A stretch of 64,000 nucleotides of DNA, taken from Pseudomonas sp. AL03 (GTDB taxonomy: Bacteria > Pseudomonadota > Gammaproteobacteria > Pseudomonadales > Pseudomonadaceae). The notes beneath the pieces are model-generated. The model saw nothing but the letters and a program-made list of their open reading frames with translations. It made no database searches and was not told the DNA's origin. Shown one piece after another: positions 25,873 to 34,254 of this stretch. Both the position numbers and the translations under genes were made by a program. Numbering within the stretch: the stretch's first letter is position 1; each line of letters opens with the position of its first letter. The DNA is taken from the NCBI RefSeq assembly GCF_029960815.1, contig NZ_JASBRE010000013.1, forward strand, positions 93,774 through 157,773, read 5' to 3'.

Positions 25873-28086
25873 TTACTGGCGATTGCGACGGGCGCTACGG
25901 CCAGCCAGCAACAGGATGAGGAGCAACAGGATGCCACCCGGAATCAGCCACAACAGCGACGGCTTGCGCCAGGCGTCCAGGCCCTTGGGTTCTTCTTTGT
26001 CGATCAATTGGCTGCCACTTGGATCCTGGGTGTCGAAGGTGGTCAGTACACCGTTGTCACCGAGGATGGCCACATCGCCGCGGGTCAGCAGAATCTGTTT
26101 GGCGAAGCGTGGCGCGTCATTGCCCAGGGCGCGATAGACCAGACCCTGCTGGCCGCCGGCGTCCACCACCTGCAACGAGGCCAGGTGGTTGAGGGGATGG
26201 ATGTCCAACAACATCTGATCCTTGTGGTTGATGCGCAAGCGACCCTGATCATCGACCTGCACCGATTCCTTGCTGTCCTTGATCGGCAGCTCGAAGGCGA
26301 GGAAGGCCTTGTCCGGCGTGACCGAAACCTTTGGGTCGGCGCTGACGTTCAGTTGCGCCCGCAGCGGCGAAACACCGGCGGCGTCAGCCACCGAAATCAC
26401 CTGCGGCAAGCTGCTCGCCGGATGCTCGAGGTAGGCCTGTGGAACGAGGATTTGCGTGTCCATGGCAAAGCGCGCAGCCATGCCCGAGAAGTCATCATCC
26501 AGCGCGGTTTTTTCCAGCACGATGTGGCTGGTCGGCCGCACCGAGACCGGGAAGGCCTGTGGCGTTTCCAGGCAACGATCGCTGACCGGCTGACGCTGGA
26601 ACGACACGCGCAGCACGTTCTTCGAACCCAGGGCGTAACGCGGGATACGTGCTTCGATGCGTTGCTGTTCACCGTTGGCCACGAGCTGTTGCGCGCCAAT
26701 CAGGTAATCGTTGAGAAACAGCGAGGCCACCGGCGCGGTGTCCGAGGCACCGGGGGCGGCAGACACATCGATCACCGCCTTCACCGGCAGGCGACCGTCG
26801 TAGGCCACACTGCCCAGAGGGAACGAGGTGCTCCAGTCGGATTTGGCCAGCACGTCGATGGCGCCGGGGTTGCCGCCCAGGCGTGACAGGGCCACGCGGC
26901 CGTCGGCGCTCAATGGCATCTGTGCTTCGCTGACCGTCAATTGGCGGCTACGTGCGAGTGTGTTCCAGGCCGAGCTGAACAGGGCCAATGCCTTGCCGGT
27001 CGCTTGCGGCGCGATCATCAGCACCGGACGTGTGCCCAGCAATGCCAGACGCACGTTGTCAGTGCCGGTGGCGGCCAGACCTGCATTGATATGCCGCTCA
27101 CGCCATTGCGTGAAGGCATTGGCTGCCGTCGCGTCGAGACCCTGAATCTGACTCTGCAGCGCATCCAGCGATTCATTGACGGCTTTGAGCAGTTGCGGGT
27201 CGTTGATGGCCAGATCCGCCTGGACGTTCGGCGTCTGCCCCAACATCAACAGTGCACCGATTTGCGCCGGGGTCGCCAGAACGTGCGAGCCTTTGCCGTT
27301 AAGGCTGGCGAACGCTGGAATAGTCTGCAGTTCGGCCGGGATGCGCAGGCCAGTCAGGTCAACGCTGTCTTGCACGGCGGGGAAGGGCAGGATGCGGCTG
27401 TGCTTGCCAATCCGCTCCAGTGCCACACCGAGACGCCAGGCCGCATCGTAGCTGTCGGCGGATAAGGTACCCGGCGCGACCATGATCCCCGGTTTGCCAG
27501 GCAATGCCGTCCAGGCAGCACCGACGTCCTGTAACTGGCTGGCGTCGTAGCTGTAATTGAGGCGGGTGTCCGGTTCGATACGCAACACGTTGCCGATGGC
27601 ACGCTCGTCTTCGCACAACACGCGGGACACGATCGACGACCAGGCAATCCCCAGGCGTAGCGAGCCGCTGTCACGCGCTTGCTTGTCCACGCCCAGCGTG
27701 GCGCTGGCATCACCTTGGGCTTCGCTGAGCCCTTCGGCGCGTACCGGATAGCCGTCCAGCGACAGCAACAGCGTGTTGCGTCCGCCTTCGCCATTGAGGT
27801 AACTGGCGTCGAAATTCAGGGTCGCGTCCGTCAGTGGCACACCCGCCGGCACCGGCAGATACAGGTCGCGTCGGGCATCGGTGGAGCCGAGGATGATCGG
27901 TGCATCGATCCCCAGATCGCTCAAGCGGATCTCACGCTCTTGTCGGGTGTCGGCGTTGAGCCGGTTGATCGCCTGGGTGAGCGGGCTGTCCGCGGCCAAG
28001 GCAAAGGTCGGCATGAGCGCGAGCAGGCTCACGCCACAGGCAAGGGCGCTGAGCGCACCCGTATGGATGGCAACGGAAGACTTCAT
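25873..28086 (-). CDS. BcsB-like periplasmic polysaccharide synthase subunit
   Basis: A 737-residue protein of the cellulose synthase BcsB family. Features are a signal peptide (LACGVSLLALMPTFALA), a large periplasmic beta-rich body (ATLNFDASYLNGEGGRNTLL, RVSFQRQPVSDRCLETPQAF) and one C-terminal membrane helix (LLWLIPGGILLLLILLLAGR) followed by positive residues. BcsB guides the nascent glucan and pairs with the synthase BcsA; here the partner would be the NfrB-like synthase encoded next. The gene is separated from wecB by 42 bases. A second cellulose-type synthase is absent, so it belongs to this polymer, not to cellulose. Confidence 0.85.
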   Translation of the reverse strand: MKSSVAIHTGALSALACGVSLLALMPTFALAADSPLTQAINRLNADTRQEREIRLSDLGIDAPIILGSTDARRDLYLPVPAGVPLTDATLNFDASYLNGEGGRNTLLLSLDGYPVRAEGLSEAQGDASATLGVDKQARDSGSLRLGIAWSSIVSRVLCEDERAIGNVLRIEPDTRLNYSYDASQLQDVGAAWTALPGKPGIMVAPGTLSADSYDAAWRLGVALERIGKHSRILPFPAVQDSVDLTGLRIPAELQTIPAFASLNGKGSHVLATPAQIGALLMLGQTPNVQADLAINDPQLLKAVNESLDALQSQIQGLDATAANAFTQWRERHINAGLAATGTDNVRLALLGTRPVLMIAPQATGKALALFSSAWNTLARSRQLTVSEAQMPLSADGRVALSRLGGNPGAIDVLAKSDWSTSFPLGSVAYDGRLPVKAVIDVSAAPGASDTAPVASLFLNDYLIGAQQLVANGEQQRIEARIPRYALGSKNVLRVSFQRQPVSDRCLETPQAFPVSVRPTSHIVLEKTALDDDFSGMAARFAMDTQILVPQAYLEHPASSLPQVISVADAAGVSPLRAQLNVSADPKVSVTPDKAFLAFELPIKDSKESVQVDDQGRLRINHKDQMLLDIHPLNHLASLQVVDAGGQQGLVYRALGNDAPRFAKQILLTRGDVAILGDNGVLTTFDTQDPSGSQLIDKEEPKGLDAWRKPSLLWLIPGGILLLLILLLAGRSARRNRQ

Positions 28087-28128
28087 TCAGGTAGATCTCG
28101 AGCTGATAAGGGAGAGGATCGGTTTGGT

Positions 28129-29400
28129 TTATTGAGAGGTAAAAGCCGGGCAATTTTTCTCGGGCACAGGCACCGCTGACGGGTAGTTCAGGAATTTGGG
28201 CAAGGGCTGTCCGGCCATGACGAAATCATCGACCGGGCGCCCCATTAGGGCATCGACGATGCGCGCACTGGCCTTGCCATCGCCGTAAGGGTTGGCAGCC
28301 TGGGAGCAGCGACGCCACAGCAGGTCGTCATCGAACAATGCGTTGACGCCAGCGATGATCGAGTCCGGCGAGGTACCGACCAGACGCACAGTGCCCGCCG
28401 CGACAGCTTCGGGGCGCTCGGTCACTTCACGCATGACCAGCACGGGCTTGCCCAGGGAGGGCGCTTCTTCCTGCACGCCACCGGAGTCGGTGAGGATCAC
28501 ATGCGCACGTTGCATCAGGCGCACGAAGGCCAGGTAGTCCAGCGGCTTGATCAAGTGCACGTTCGGCAGATCGCCCAGCTGCTCGGTGACCGGGCCAATG
28601 ACATTGGGGTTCAAATGCACCGGATAGACGATCTGGATATCAGCGCGCCGCGCCAGATGGCTCAAGGCCTTGCAGATATCCAGGAATCCTTCGCCGAAGT
28701 TTTCCCGGCGATGCCCGGTCACCAGCAGAACCTTGCGACCGGTTTGCAGGAACGAGAACTGCCGGTCCAGGCTTGCACGCAGGTCAGCGTCTTGCTCAAT
28801 GCGCCGCGCCGTCATCTGCAACGCGTCGATCACCGTATTGCCGGTCACGAAGGCGCGACCTTGGAGGCGTTCGTCGAGCAGGTTCTGGCGCGACTCGTGG
28901 GTCGGCGCAAACAGCATGTCCGCACCGAGATCGATGCAGCGGCGGTTCATTTCTTCCGGCCACGGGCTGTAGATATCACCGGTTCGCAGCCCGGCTTCGA
29001 CATGACCGACCGGAATGCGTCGATGGAACGCCGCCATTGAGGCAACCATGGCCGAAGTGGTGTCGCCATGTACCAGCACCCGGTCCGGGCGGGTCATTTC
29101 CAGCACGGGGTCAATCGCCCCGTAAAGCGCCGCGGTCAAGGAGTTGAGCGACTGGTGCGGCGTCATCACATCGAGGGTGTAATCGGCCTTGAGGTCGAAC
29201 AGATCCAGCACCTGTTTAAGCATGCTTTGATGTTGGCCGGTGATGCAGATCTGCGATTGAATGCCAGGTTCTGCAGCGAGGGCTTTGACTAAAGGCGCCA
29301 TCTTGATGGCTTCTGGACGGGTACCGAAGATTGAAAGGATTTTAACCCTTGAATGATGGCGAGCGATGATGTCTTCCTTGCGCAGTTTTAGTGCGCCCAC
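28129..29400 (-). CDS. wecB: UDP-N-acetylglucosamine 2-epimerase
   Basis: A 423-residue non-hydrolysing UDP-GlcNAc 2-epimerase that makes UDP-ManNAc. The opening ILSIFGTRPEAIKMAPLVKA is diagnostic. The active-site blocks are VHGDTTSAMVAS (Asp), VGHVEAGLRTGDIYSPWPEE (two Glu) and VTGHRRENFGEG (His). The start is a GTG at 29400 with no good ribosome site, so the true start may be internal, nearer to the RVKILS segment. As the first gene of the exopolysaccharide operon it implies that the polymer contains N-acetylmannosamine or a derivative, matching the E. coli WecB dependence of the NfrAB glycan. Confidence 0.92.
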   Translation of the reverse strand: MGALKLRKEDIIARHHSRVKILSIFGTRPEAIKMAPLVKALAAEPGIQSQICITGQHQSMLKQVLDLFDLKADYTLDVMTPHQSLNSLTAALYGAIDPVLEMTRPDRVLVHGDTTSAMVASMAAFHRRIPVGHVEAGLRTGDIYSPWPEEMNRRCIDLGADMLFAPTHESRQNLLDERLQGRAFVTGNTVIDALQMTARRIEQDADLRASLDRQFSFLQTGRKVLLVTGHRRENFGEGFLDICKALSHLARRADIQIVYPVHLNPNVIGPVTEQLGDLPNVHLIKPLDYLAFVRLMQRAHVILTDSGGVQEEAPSLGKPVLVMREVTERPEAVAAGTVRLVGTSPDSIIAGVNALFDDDLLWRRCSQAANPYGDGKASARIVDALMGRPVDDFVMAGQPLPKFLNYPSAVPVPEKNCPAFTSQ

Positions 29401-30034
29401 AACAGCGGCCCAAGTTTTATTGAAACTTGAGCACGCCAGCGTTATTTGAATGTAGTAAAGACCGGGACATCAGCGTGAGATCAGATATTCACTTCAATGT
29501 GAGGTGGTGCGTCGCCTTCAACCCGGAACCGGCCGGATTATTAGCATCGATGGTGAATGTTTTAAAGAGTTATATGCGTTATTTTTTTTAATGATAAGGG
29601 TTTGAAACTTTTATTTTTGTAGCCGGTCTTTTCTAGTTTTTTGTAAATCTTGGAAAGTTTGTCTTGATTGTTGTGGCGATCTTAACATCATGGTTTATAA
29701 CGATATTATTTATGTTTATATCCATTCGTCGGCGCGAATGAATTACTCATTGGTTATATCGGTCGCGCTTTGCGTGTTAAAGGCCTGGTTTTCAGGAGTG
29801 AGGGTTATGATAGTCACTGAAATGACGCCTGTATATTGTCATGATGCAATAAGTGTTTCTTTTAGGAGTAATTGAACTTTCTTTCTATCTTCAATATTTA
29901 ATAATCCTTCAACCTGTGCTGGTTCGGGATGTGACTCAGAGAAGGGTGCCTTCGAGTACCCATAACAGCGGCGTTTTACATGTTGGTGGTGAACCGGGCC
30001 GCGGTCCGGCGAAGAAACCGCGGCGGCCGATCAA
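29401..30034. other. Long AT-rich non-coding region upstream of wecB
   Basis: About 630 bases lie between wecB and gfa. The part 29570-29900 is distinctly AT-rich compared with its surroundings, with several T runs. No convincing gene is present: short open frames lack ribosome sites and resemble no known family. Its position suggests that it holds the promoter and operators of the exopolysaccharide operon. No defined binding site could be named. Confidence 0.5.
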
Positions 30035-30613
30035 TCAAGCGGCGGGGAGCAGGCCTTTCTGTTTGGCGACATGAGTCGCCAGTGCGTCCATCAAGTCCGG
30101 GGACAGGCAATCATAGGGCTCCAGGCCGATCGAGCGCAGGCGCTCACGGATAGCCTTCATTTGCGCTGGCGGTGTGCCGGTTTCGATGATGGAGGACACG
30201 AACGCTGCGAAGCTCGGCGCAGCCCATCCGCTCTGGGGAGAGAGCTCGGTGTGGACGAAGTCGAGGCCATAAAACGCATGGTCCTTGTTCTCGATGCGCC
30301 CGAAGAGATGGGTGTGGCACTGCTTGCAGGCGTGGCGCTGGATGGCGGCGCTTTCGTCGACAATTGCCAGTTTTTCGCCGTGGGCAGTGACGCTGACCTT
30401 ATCCCGAGGTACTACGGCAATGACGGCGAATGTCGCGTTTTGCGGTTTCCAACATTTGCTGCAGCCACACGCGTGGTTATGCAGGGTTTGTGCGTCGATC
30501 TTGACCTCGACTTTGTCGGTCGCACACAGGCATTGCAGGGTACCACCTGTGAAATTCGCGGCGGCGGGTTGGATACCATTGTCCAGTGCGGGGTGAAGTT
30601 TCAAGGTGCTCAC
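30035..30613 (-). CDS. gfa: S-(hydroxymethyl)glutathione synthase (Gfa)
   Basis: A 192-residue glutathione-dependent formaldehyde-activating enzyme. The Gfa zinc-binding cysteines are all present: [11 protein letters not shown] near residue 28, [20 protein letters not shown] near 49 and [14 protein letters not shown] near 95. Gfa speeds up formation of S-hydroxymethylglutathione from formaldehyde, and it usually lies beside the class III alcohol dehydrogenase; none is next to it here. Length and motifs match the family. It is transcribed from 30613 away from the type I secretion genes, and no operon partner is evident. Confidence 0.92.
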   Translation of the reverse strand: MSTLKLHPALDNGIQPAAANFTGGTLQCLCATDKVEVKIDAQTLHNHACGCSKCWKPQNATFAVIAVVPRDKVSVTAHGEKLAIVDESAAIQRHACKQCHTHLFGRIENKDHAFYGLDFVHTELSPQSGWAAPSFAAFVSSIIETGTPPAQMKAIRERLRSIGLEPYDCLSPDLMDALATHVAKQKGLLPAA

Positions 30614-31079
30614 GTTGGCTTCTCCGTTTCAGGGTGTCAGACGAAAGTGCCTGGGGCCGTGCACCAGGCCGGTAGATCATTCGCGCCAGCGGCATGGCGT
30701 GAGTGACGAAGGGCGCCCATTCAAGCTCGCCATTCATCGCATCCTAGACCCTCTTCAGCAACTGAGGGCGGTGTGAGCATCTGGAAGGGACGGGCGGACT
30801 CCAATGCATCATTTAACGTATGAGCAATGTTGAATGTTCATGAGATTTCGTGCCCCATTCCGAATGAATGCAACATTCCCGCCCGTCACCCACATGAAAC
30901 CCCAGCCCGTCGAACCAGCACTAACCCGTGGTCACGTTGTCAGTAATTGGCGGTAGCGACGTGGTCGTCTCTGATAGCGGCACGTCAGCCTACGTTTAGT
31001 GTTTTCTCCAATGCCTCAGGGCAAAAGCTCGCGATGGATTGCGTCTTCGACCGACTATTCCATTTGCGAGCGACACTCT
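30614..31079. other. Non-coding region between gfa and the type I secretion genes
   Basis: About 465 bases between divergent genes. It must carry both promoters. No repeat, RNA or named operator was recognised. A frame open upstream of 31080 continues the ABC gene in phase but has no ribosome site and no similarity to family N termini. Confidence 0.4.
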
Positions 31080-32801
31080 ATGGGTTTGCTTCTCGATCCG
31101 CGTCATGACATTGATGCCGCTTTATTAAGCTATCGCCGGGTGTTCTGGTCGCTGGCGCTGTTCAGTGGCGCGATCAACCTGCTGGTGCTGGTGCCTTCGC
31201 TCTACATGATGCAGGTGTACGATCGGGTCCTCACCAGCCGCAATGAAACCACCTTGTTCATGCTCACCTTGATCGCCCTGGGACTGTTTATGTTCAGCGC
31301 CCTGATCGAGTGGGCACGCGGCGAGGTGATGATTCGCATGAGCGCGGGGCTGGACGATGCCTTGGGCGAGCGGGTTTTCGACGCCGCCTTCGCCCGCAGC
31401 CTGCGCGAGCACAACGCCAACCCGGCGCAGGTGCTCACCGATCTGGCGACGCTGCGGCAGTTGATCACTGGCCAGGGCCTGATCGCCTTGATGGATGCAC
31501 CGTGGTTGCCCATCTTCGTGCTGGTGGCGTTCATCTTTCATCCCTGGTTCGGCGTGCTGACGCTGGTTCTGGCGCTGGTACTGATCGGCCTGGCGCTGTG
31601 GGGCGAGTTAGCGACTCGCACGCGCCTGGGCGAAGCCAATCGCCTAGGCGTGCAGTCGTCGATCTATGTAAACAGCACGCTACAGAATGCCGAAGTCATC
31701 CAGGCCTTGGGCATGCTCGGGCCGTTGCGCCAGCGCTGGAGCCTGCTGCAGCAACGCATCATTGCCGCCCAGTCCCATGCTAGCGACCGCAGCGCGCGTA
31801 TCACTTCGACGACCCGTTTTGTGCGCATCTCCGGACAGTCGCTGGCCCTGGGCCTGGGGGCGTTGCTGGTGCTGGAGGGCCAATTGTCGGCGGGCATGAT
31901 GATTGCGATGTCGCTGCTGCTGGGGCGTGCCTTGGCGCCCGTGGAAATCGCCATTGGCTCGTGGAAGCAATTCAACTCCGGCCGCCAGAGCTACCAGCGC
32001 CTGAGCCAACTGCTTGCCCAGCATCCGCGCGAGCGCCTGCGCATGCCTTTGCCACCGCCCACCGGCGCGGTGCGCCTGGAGCAGGTGTATGTCGGCCCGC
32101 CCGGCGCTTCGCAACCGATCCTGCGGGGCATTAATTTCAGCTTGGTCAAAGGTGATGTGCTCGCCGTCGTCGGCCCCAGCGCCAGTGGTAAATCAACGCT
32201 GGCCAGGGCGCTGGTCGGGGTATGGCCGGCCATGGGCGGGTCGGTGCGCCTGGACGACGCCGAGATCAGTCAATGGTCCCACGACGCCCTGGGCCCGCAC
32301 CTTGGATACCTGCCGCAGGACATCGAGCTGTTCGACGGCAGTGTGGCCGACAACATTGCTCGCTTCGGCGAGCAGGACGCCGACAAGATCATCGCCGCCG
32401 GGCGTCACGCCGGCATTCACGAGATGATCCTGAAATTCCCCAAGGGTTACGACACGCCGCTGGGCCCCGGCGGGCTTGGCTTGTCCGGTGGACAAAAGCA
32501 ACGCCTCGGTCTGGCTCGCGCGCTCTATGGGCGCCCGTCGCTGATCGTGCTCGATGAGCCCAACTCCAATCTCGATGAAGCCGGAGAGCTGGCGCTGGTG
32601 CAGGCCATCAATGCGCTCAAGGCTGCTGGCAGCACCGTGGTGCTGATTACCCACCGGCCTAATGTGCTGGCGGTGGTCGATCACATCCTGGTGCTCAAGG
32701 ACGGCACTCAACATGCATTCGGTCCAAGGGATCGGGTGCTCAAGGCATTGAGGCCGGGGCCAAGACCGGCCGCGGTCAGGGAGGCTGGCAGAGATGCGTG
32801 A
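31080..32801 (+). CDS. Type I secretion ABC transporter (PrtD/AprD-like)
   Basis: A 573-residue inner-membrane exporter half. The transmembrane domain (about 20-300) starts with YRRVFWSLALFSGAINLLVL and holds the family block LYMMQVYDRVLTSRNETTL. The nucleotide-binding domain has Walker A (GPSASGKSTLARAL), the signature LSGGQKQRLGLARALYG and Walker B (LIVLDEPNSNLD). The start is ATG 31080 (MGLLLDPRHD), which matches family N termini, in preference to the open frame beginning at 30999. It pairs with the HlyD-type adaptor, whose gene overlaps by 8 bases. The neighbouring convergent RTX epimerase/esterase is the likely cargo. No TolC-like partner is in this cluster. Confidence 0.92.
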   Translation: MGLLLDPRHDIDAALLSYRRVFWSLALFSGAINLLVLVPSLYMMQVYDRVLTSRNETTLFMLTLIALGLFMFSALIEWARGEVMIRMSAGLDDALGERVFDAAFARSLREHNANPAQVLTDLATLRQLITGQGLIALMDAPWLPIFVLVAFIFHPWFGVLTLVLALVLIGLALWGELATRTRLGEANRLGVQSSIYVNSTLQNAEVIQALGMLGPLRQRWSLLQQRIIAAQSHASDRSARITSTTRFVRISGQSLALGLGALLVLEGQLSAGMMIAMSLLLGRALAPVEIAIGSWKQFNSGRQSYQRLSQLLAQHPRERLRMPLPPPTGAVRLEQVYVGPPGASQPILRGINFSLVKGDVLAVVGPSASGKSTLARALVGVWPAMGGSVRLDDAEISQWSHDALGPHLGYLPQDIELFDGSVADNIARFGEQDADKIIAAGRHAGIHEMILKFPKGYDTPLGPGGLGLSGGQKQRLGLARALYGRPSLIVLDEPNSNLDEAGELALVQAINALKAAGSTVVLITHRPNVLAVVDHILVLKDGTQHAFGPRDRVLKALRPGPRPAAVREAGRDA

Positions 32802-34164
32802 TCTGACCACAGAGGCACAAACGTACAACGAGCAGGGACTGAGTGTGCGCGGCACCACACTGCAGCCCCGCGCCAGTACCGACGCCGGGGGGGCTGCTCG
32901 CTATGGCGTGGCTTTCCTGGTCTTGACGCTGGGCGGCTTCCTGCTCTGGGCAAGCCTGGCGCCGCTCGACCAGGGTGTCGTGGGCAGCGGCACCGTGGTG
33001 GTGGCGGGCGAACGCAAGGCTGTGCAGTCGTTGGTTGGTGGGGTGGTGGAAAAGCTGCTGGTCAGCGATGGCGACCGCGTCACCCAAGGGCAGTTGCTGG
33101 TGCAGCTCAATACAGTGCAGGCACAGTCGCAACTGGACGTGACCTTGGGTAAGTTGCTCAACGATCGCAGCGTCGAGGCGCGGTTGATGGCCGAGCGCTT
33201 GGGCTCAGCCGAGATCCAATGGCCCGCTGAACTGCTGGAACGCGCCGACGAGCCGCGGGTCAAGGCTGCCATGGCCTTGCAGAGCCAGTTGTTTCTGACC
33301 CGCCGTGCAGAGCTGGGCAGTCGCTTGCAGATCATCGAACACGAAGCCGCGGCATTGCAGCAGCAATTGCTCGGCTACGAAGGCGTCAAGCGTAACTACG
33401 ATACGCAGATGCGCTTCCAGCAGCAGGAGCTGGAAGGCCTGCGTAATTTGGCCCTTGAAGGCTACATTCCGCGCAACAAACTCTTCGAGGCCGAGCGCAA
33501 CGCTGCCCAATTGGCTGGACAGATTTCCTCTGGAGTGGGCGATGTCGGCAGGACTCGCCAGGCGATCAACGAAAGCCGGCTCAAGGCTTTGCAGGCGCAG
33601 CAGGAATTTCGCCGCGATGCTGAAACCCAGCTCAGCGAGGTCTCTGCCGAGGCGGCAGGTTATGCCGATCAGATTCATGCCTTGCAGTTTCAAGTCGACA
33701 ACGGTGCGATCCGTGCGCCGGCGTCCGGGCAGGTCATGGACGTGAGCATTCATACGGTCGGGGGCGTTGCGCAGGCCGGCCAAACCCTGATGCAGGTGGT
33801 GCCGCTGGATGCGCCGATGGCGATCACCGCGCGTTTCGAGCCGCTGATGGCCAATAAGTTGCGCCCGGGTCTGCCGGTGCATGTGCATTTCACCGCGCTG
33901 CAACGGGTGGATACGCCGACCGTCACCGGCACGGTGACTACGGTGTCGGCGGACCAGTTGATCAATGAACAGACGCACCAGCCGTATTTTTCCGCCAAGG
34001 TCGAAATTCCCGCCGACACCGTCGCCTCGCTGCAGGCCGCCGGCCTGCTGCTGCGCCCCGGCATGCTCGCCGATGTCACGGTGGTGACGGGGGAACGCAC
34101 CTTGATGAATTACCTGATGAAACCTTTGCGTGAACGCTTGCTTGCGGCCTTCAAAGAGGAATGA
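32794..34164 (+). CDS. HlyD-family type I secretion membrane fusion protein (PrtE/AprE-like)
   Basis: A 456-residue membrane-fusion protein. A single N-terminal helix (YGVAFLVLTLGGFLLWASLA) is followed by the lipoyl half-motif around VVGSGTVVVAGERKAVQSLV, a long alpha-helical hairpin (about 100-290, rich in Ala, Glu, Gln and Leu) and the C-terminal barrel with VDNGAIRAPASGQVMDVSIH. It links the ABC exporter to a TolC-type channel. It is translationally coupled to the ABC gene and ends before the REP-like palindrome and the convergent psmE-like gene. Cargo selection is inferred from position only. Confidence 0.92.
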   Translation: MRDLTTEAQTYNEQGLSVRGTTLQPRASTDAGGAARYGVAFLVLTLGGFLLWASLAPLDQGVVGSGTVVVAGERKAVQSLVGGVVEKLLVSDGDRVTQGQLLVQLNTVQAQSQLDVTLGKLLNDRSVEARLMAERLGSAEIQWPAELLERADEPRVKAAMALQSQLFLTRRAELGSRLQIIEHEAAALQQQLLGYEGVKRNYDTQMRFQQQELEGLRNLALEGYIPRNKLFEAERNAAQLAGQISSGVGDVGRTRQAINESRLKALQAQQEFRRDAETQLSEVSAEAAGYADQIHALQFQVDNGAIRAPASGQVMDVSIHTVGGVAQAGQTLMQVVPLDAPMAITARFEPLMANKLRPGLPVHVHFTALQRVDTPTVTGTVTTVSADQLINEQTHQPYFSAKVEIPADTVASLQAAGLLLRPGMLADVTVVTGERTLMNYLMKPLRERLLAAFKEE

Positions 34165-34223
34165 GCATGCCCCACCGTTGCCGCTATGGTTCGGTGTGCA
34201 TCCGGGTTTGTGTACCCGCTGTG

Positions 34224-34245
34224 GCGAGGGGATCAATCCCCTCGC
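34224..34245. repeat. REP-like palindrome, possible bidirectional terminator
   Basis: GCGAGGGGA (34224-34232), TCAA loop, TCCCCTCGC (34237-34245): perfect 9-base arms. The surrounding GTGGCGAGGGGATCAATCCC form is typical of the many REP-like palindromes of fluorescens-group Pseudomonas. It lies between the two convergent transcription units, where such elements often sit. Confidence 0.65.
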
Positions 34246-34254
34246 CTCATCAGG

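Noticed and set aside
25123..26886. 587-residue open frame on the plus strand
   Set aside because: It is antisense to the nfrB-like and bcsB-like genes, which have clear domains. Its sequence is His/Gln/Arg-rich without any family motif, as expected from the reverse frame of high-GC genes.
29690..29875. 61-residue open frame in the AT-rich region before wecB
   Set aside because: No ribosome site, no similarity and a composition explained by the AT-rich DNA. Treated as non-coding.
30071..30706. 211-residue open frame on the plus strand
   Set aside because: It is antisense to gfa, whose zinc-binding cysteines are all in place.
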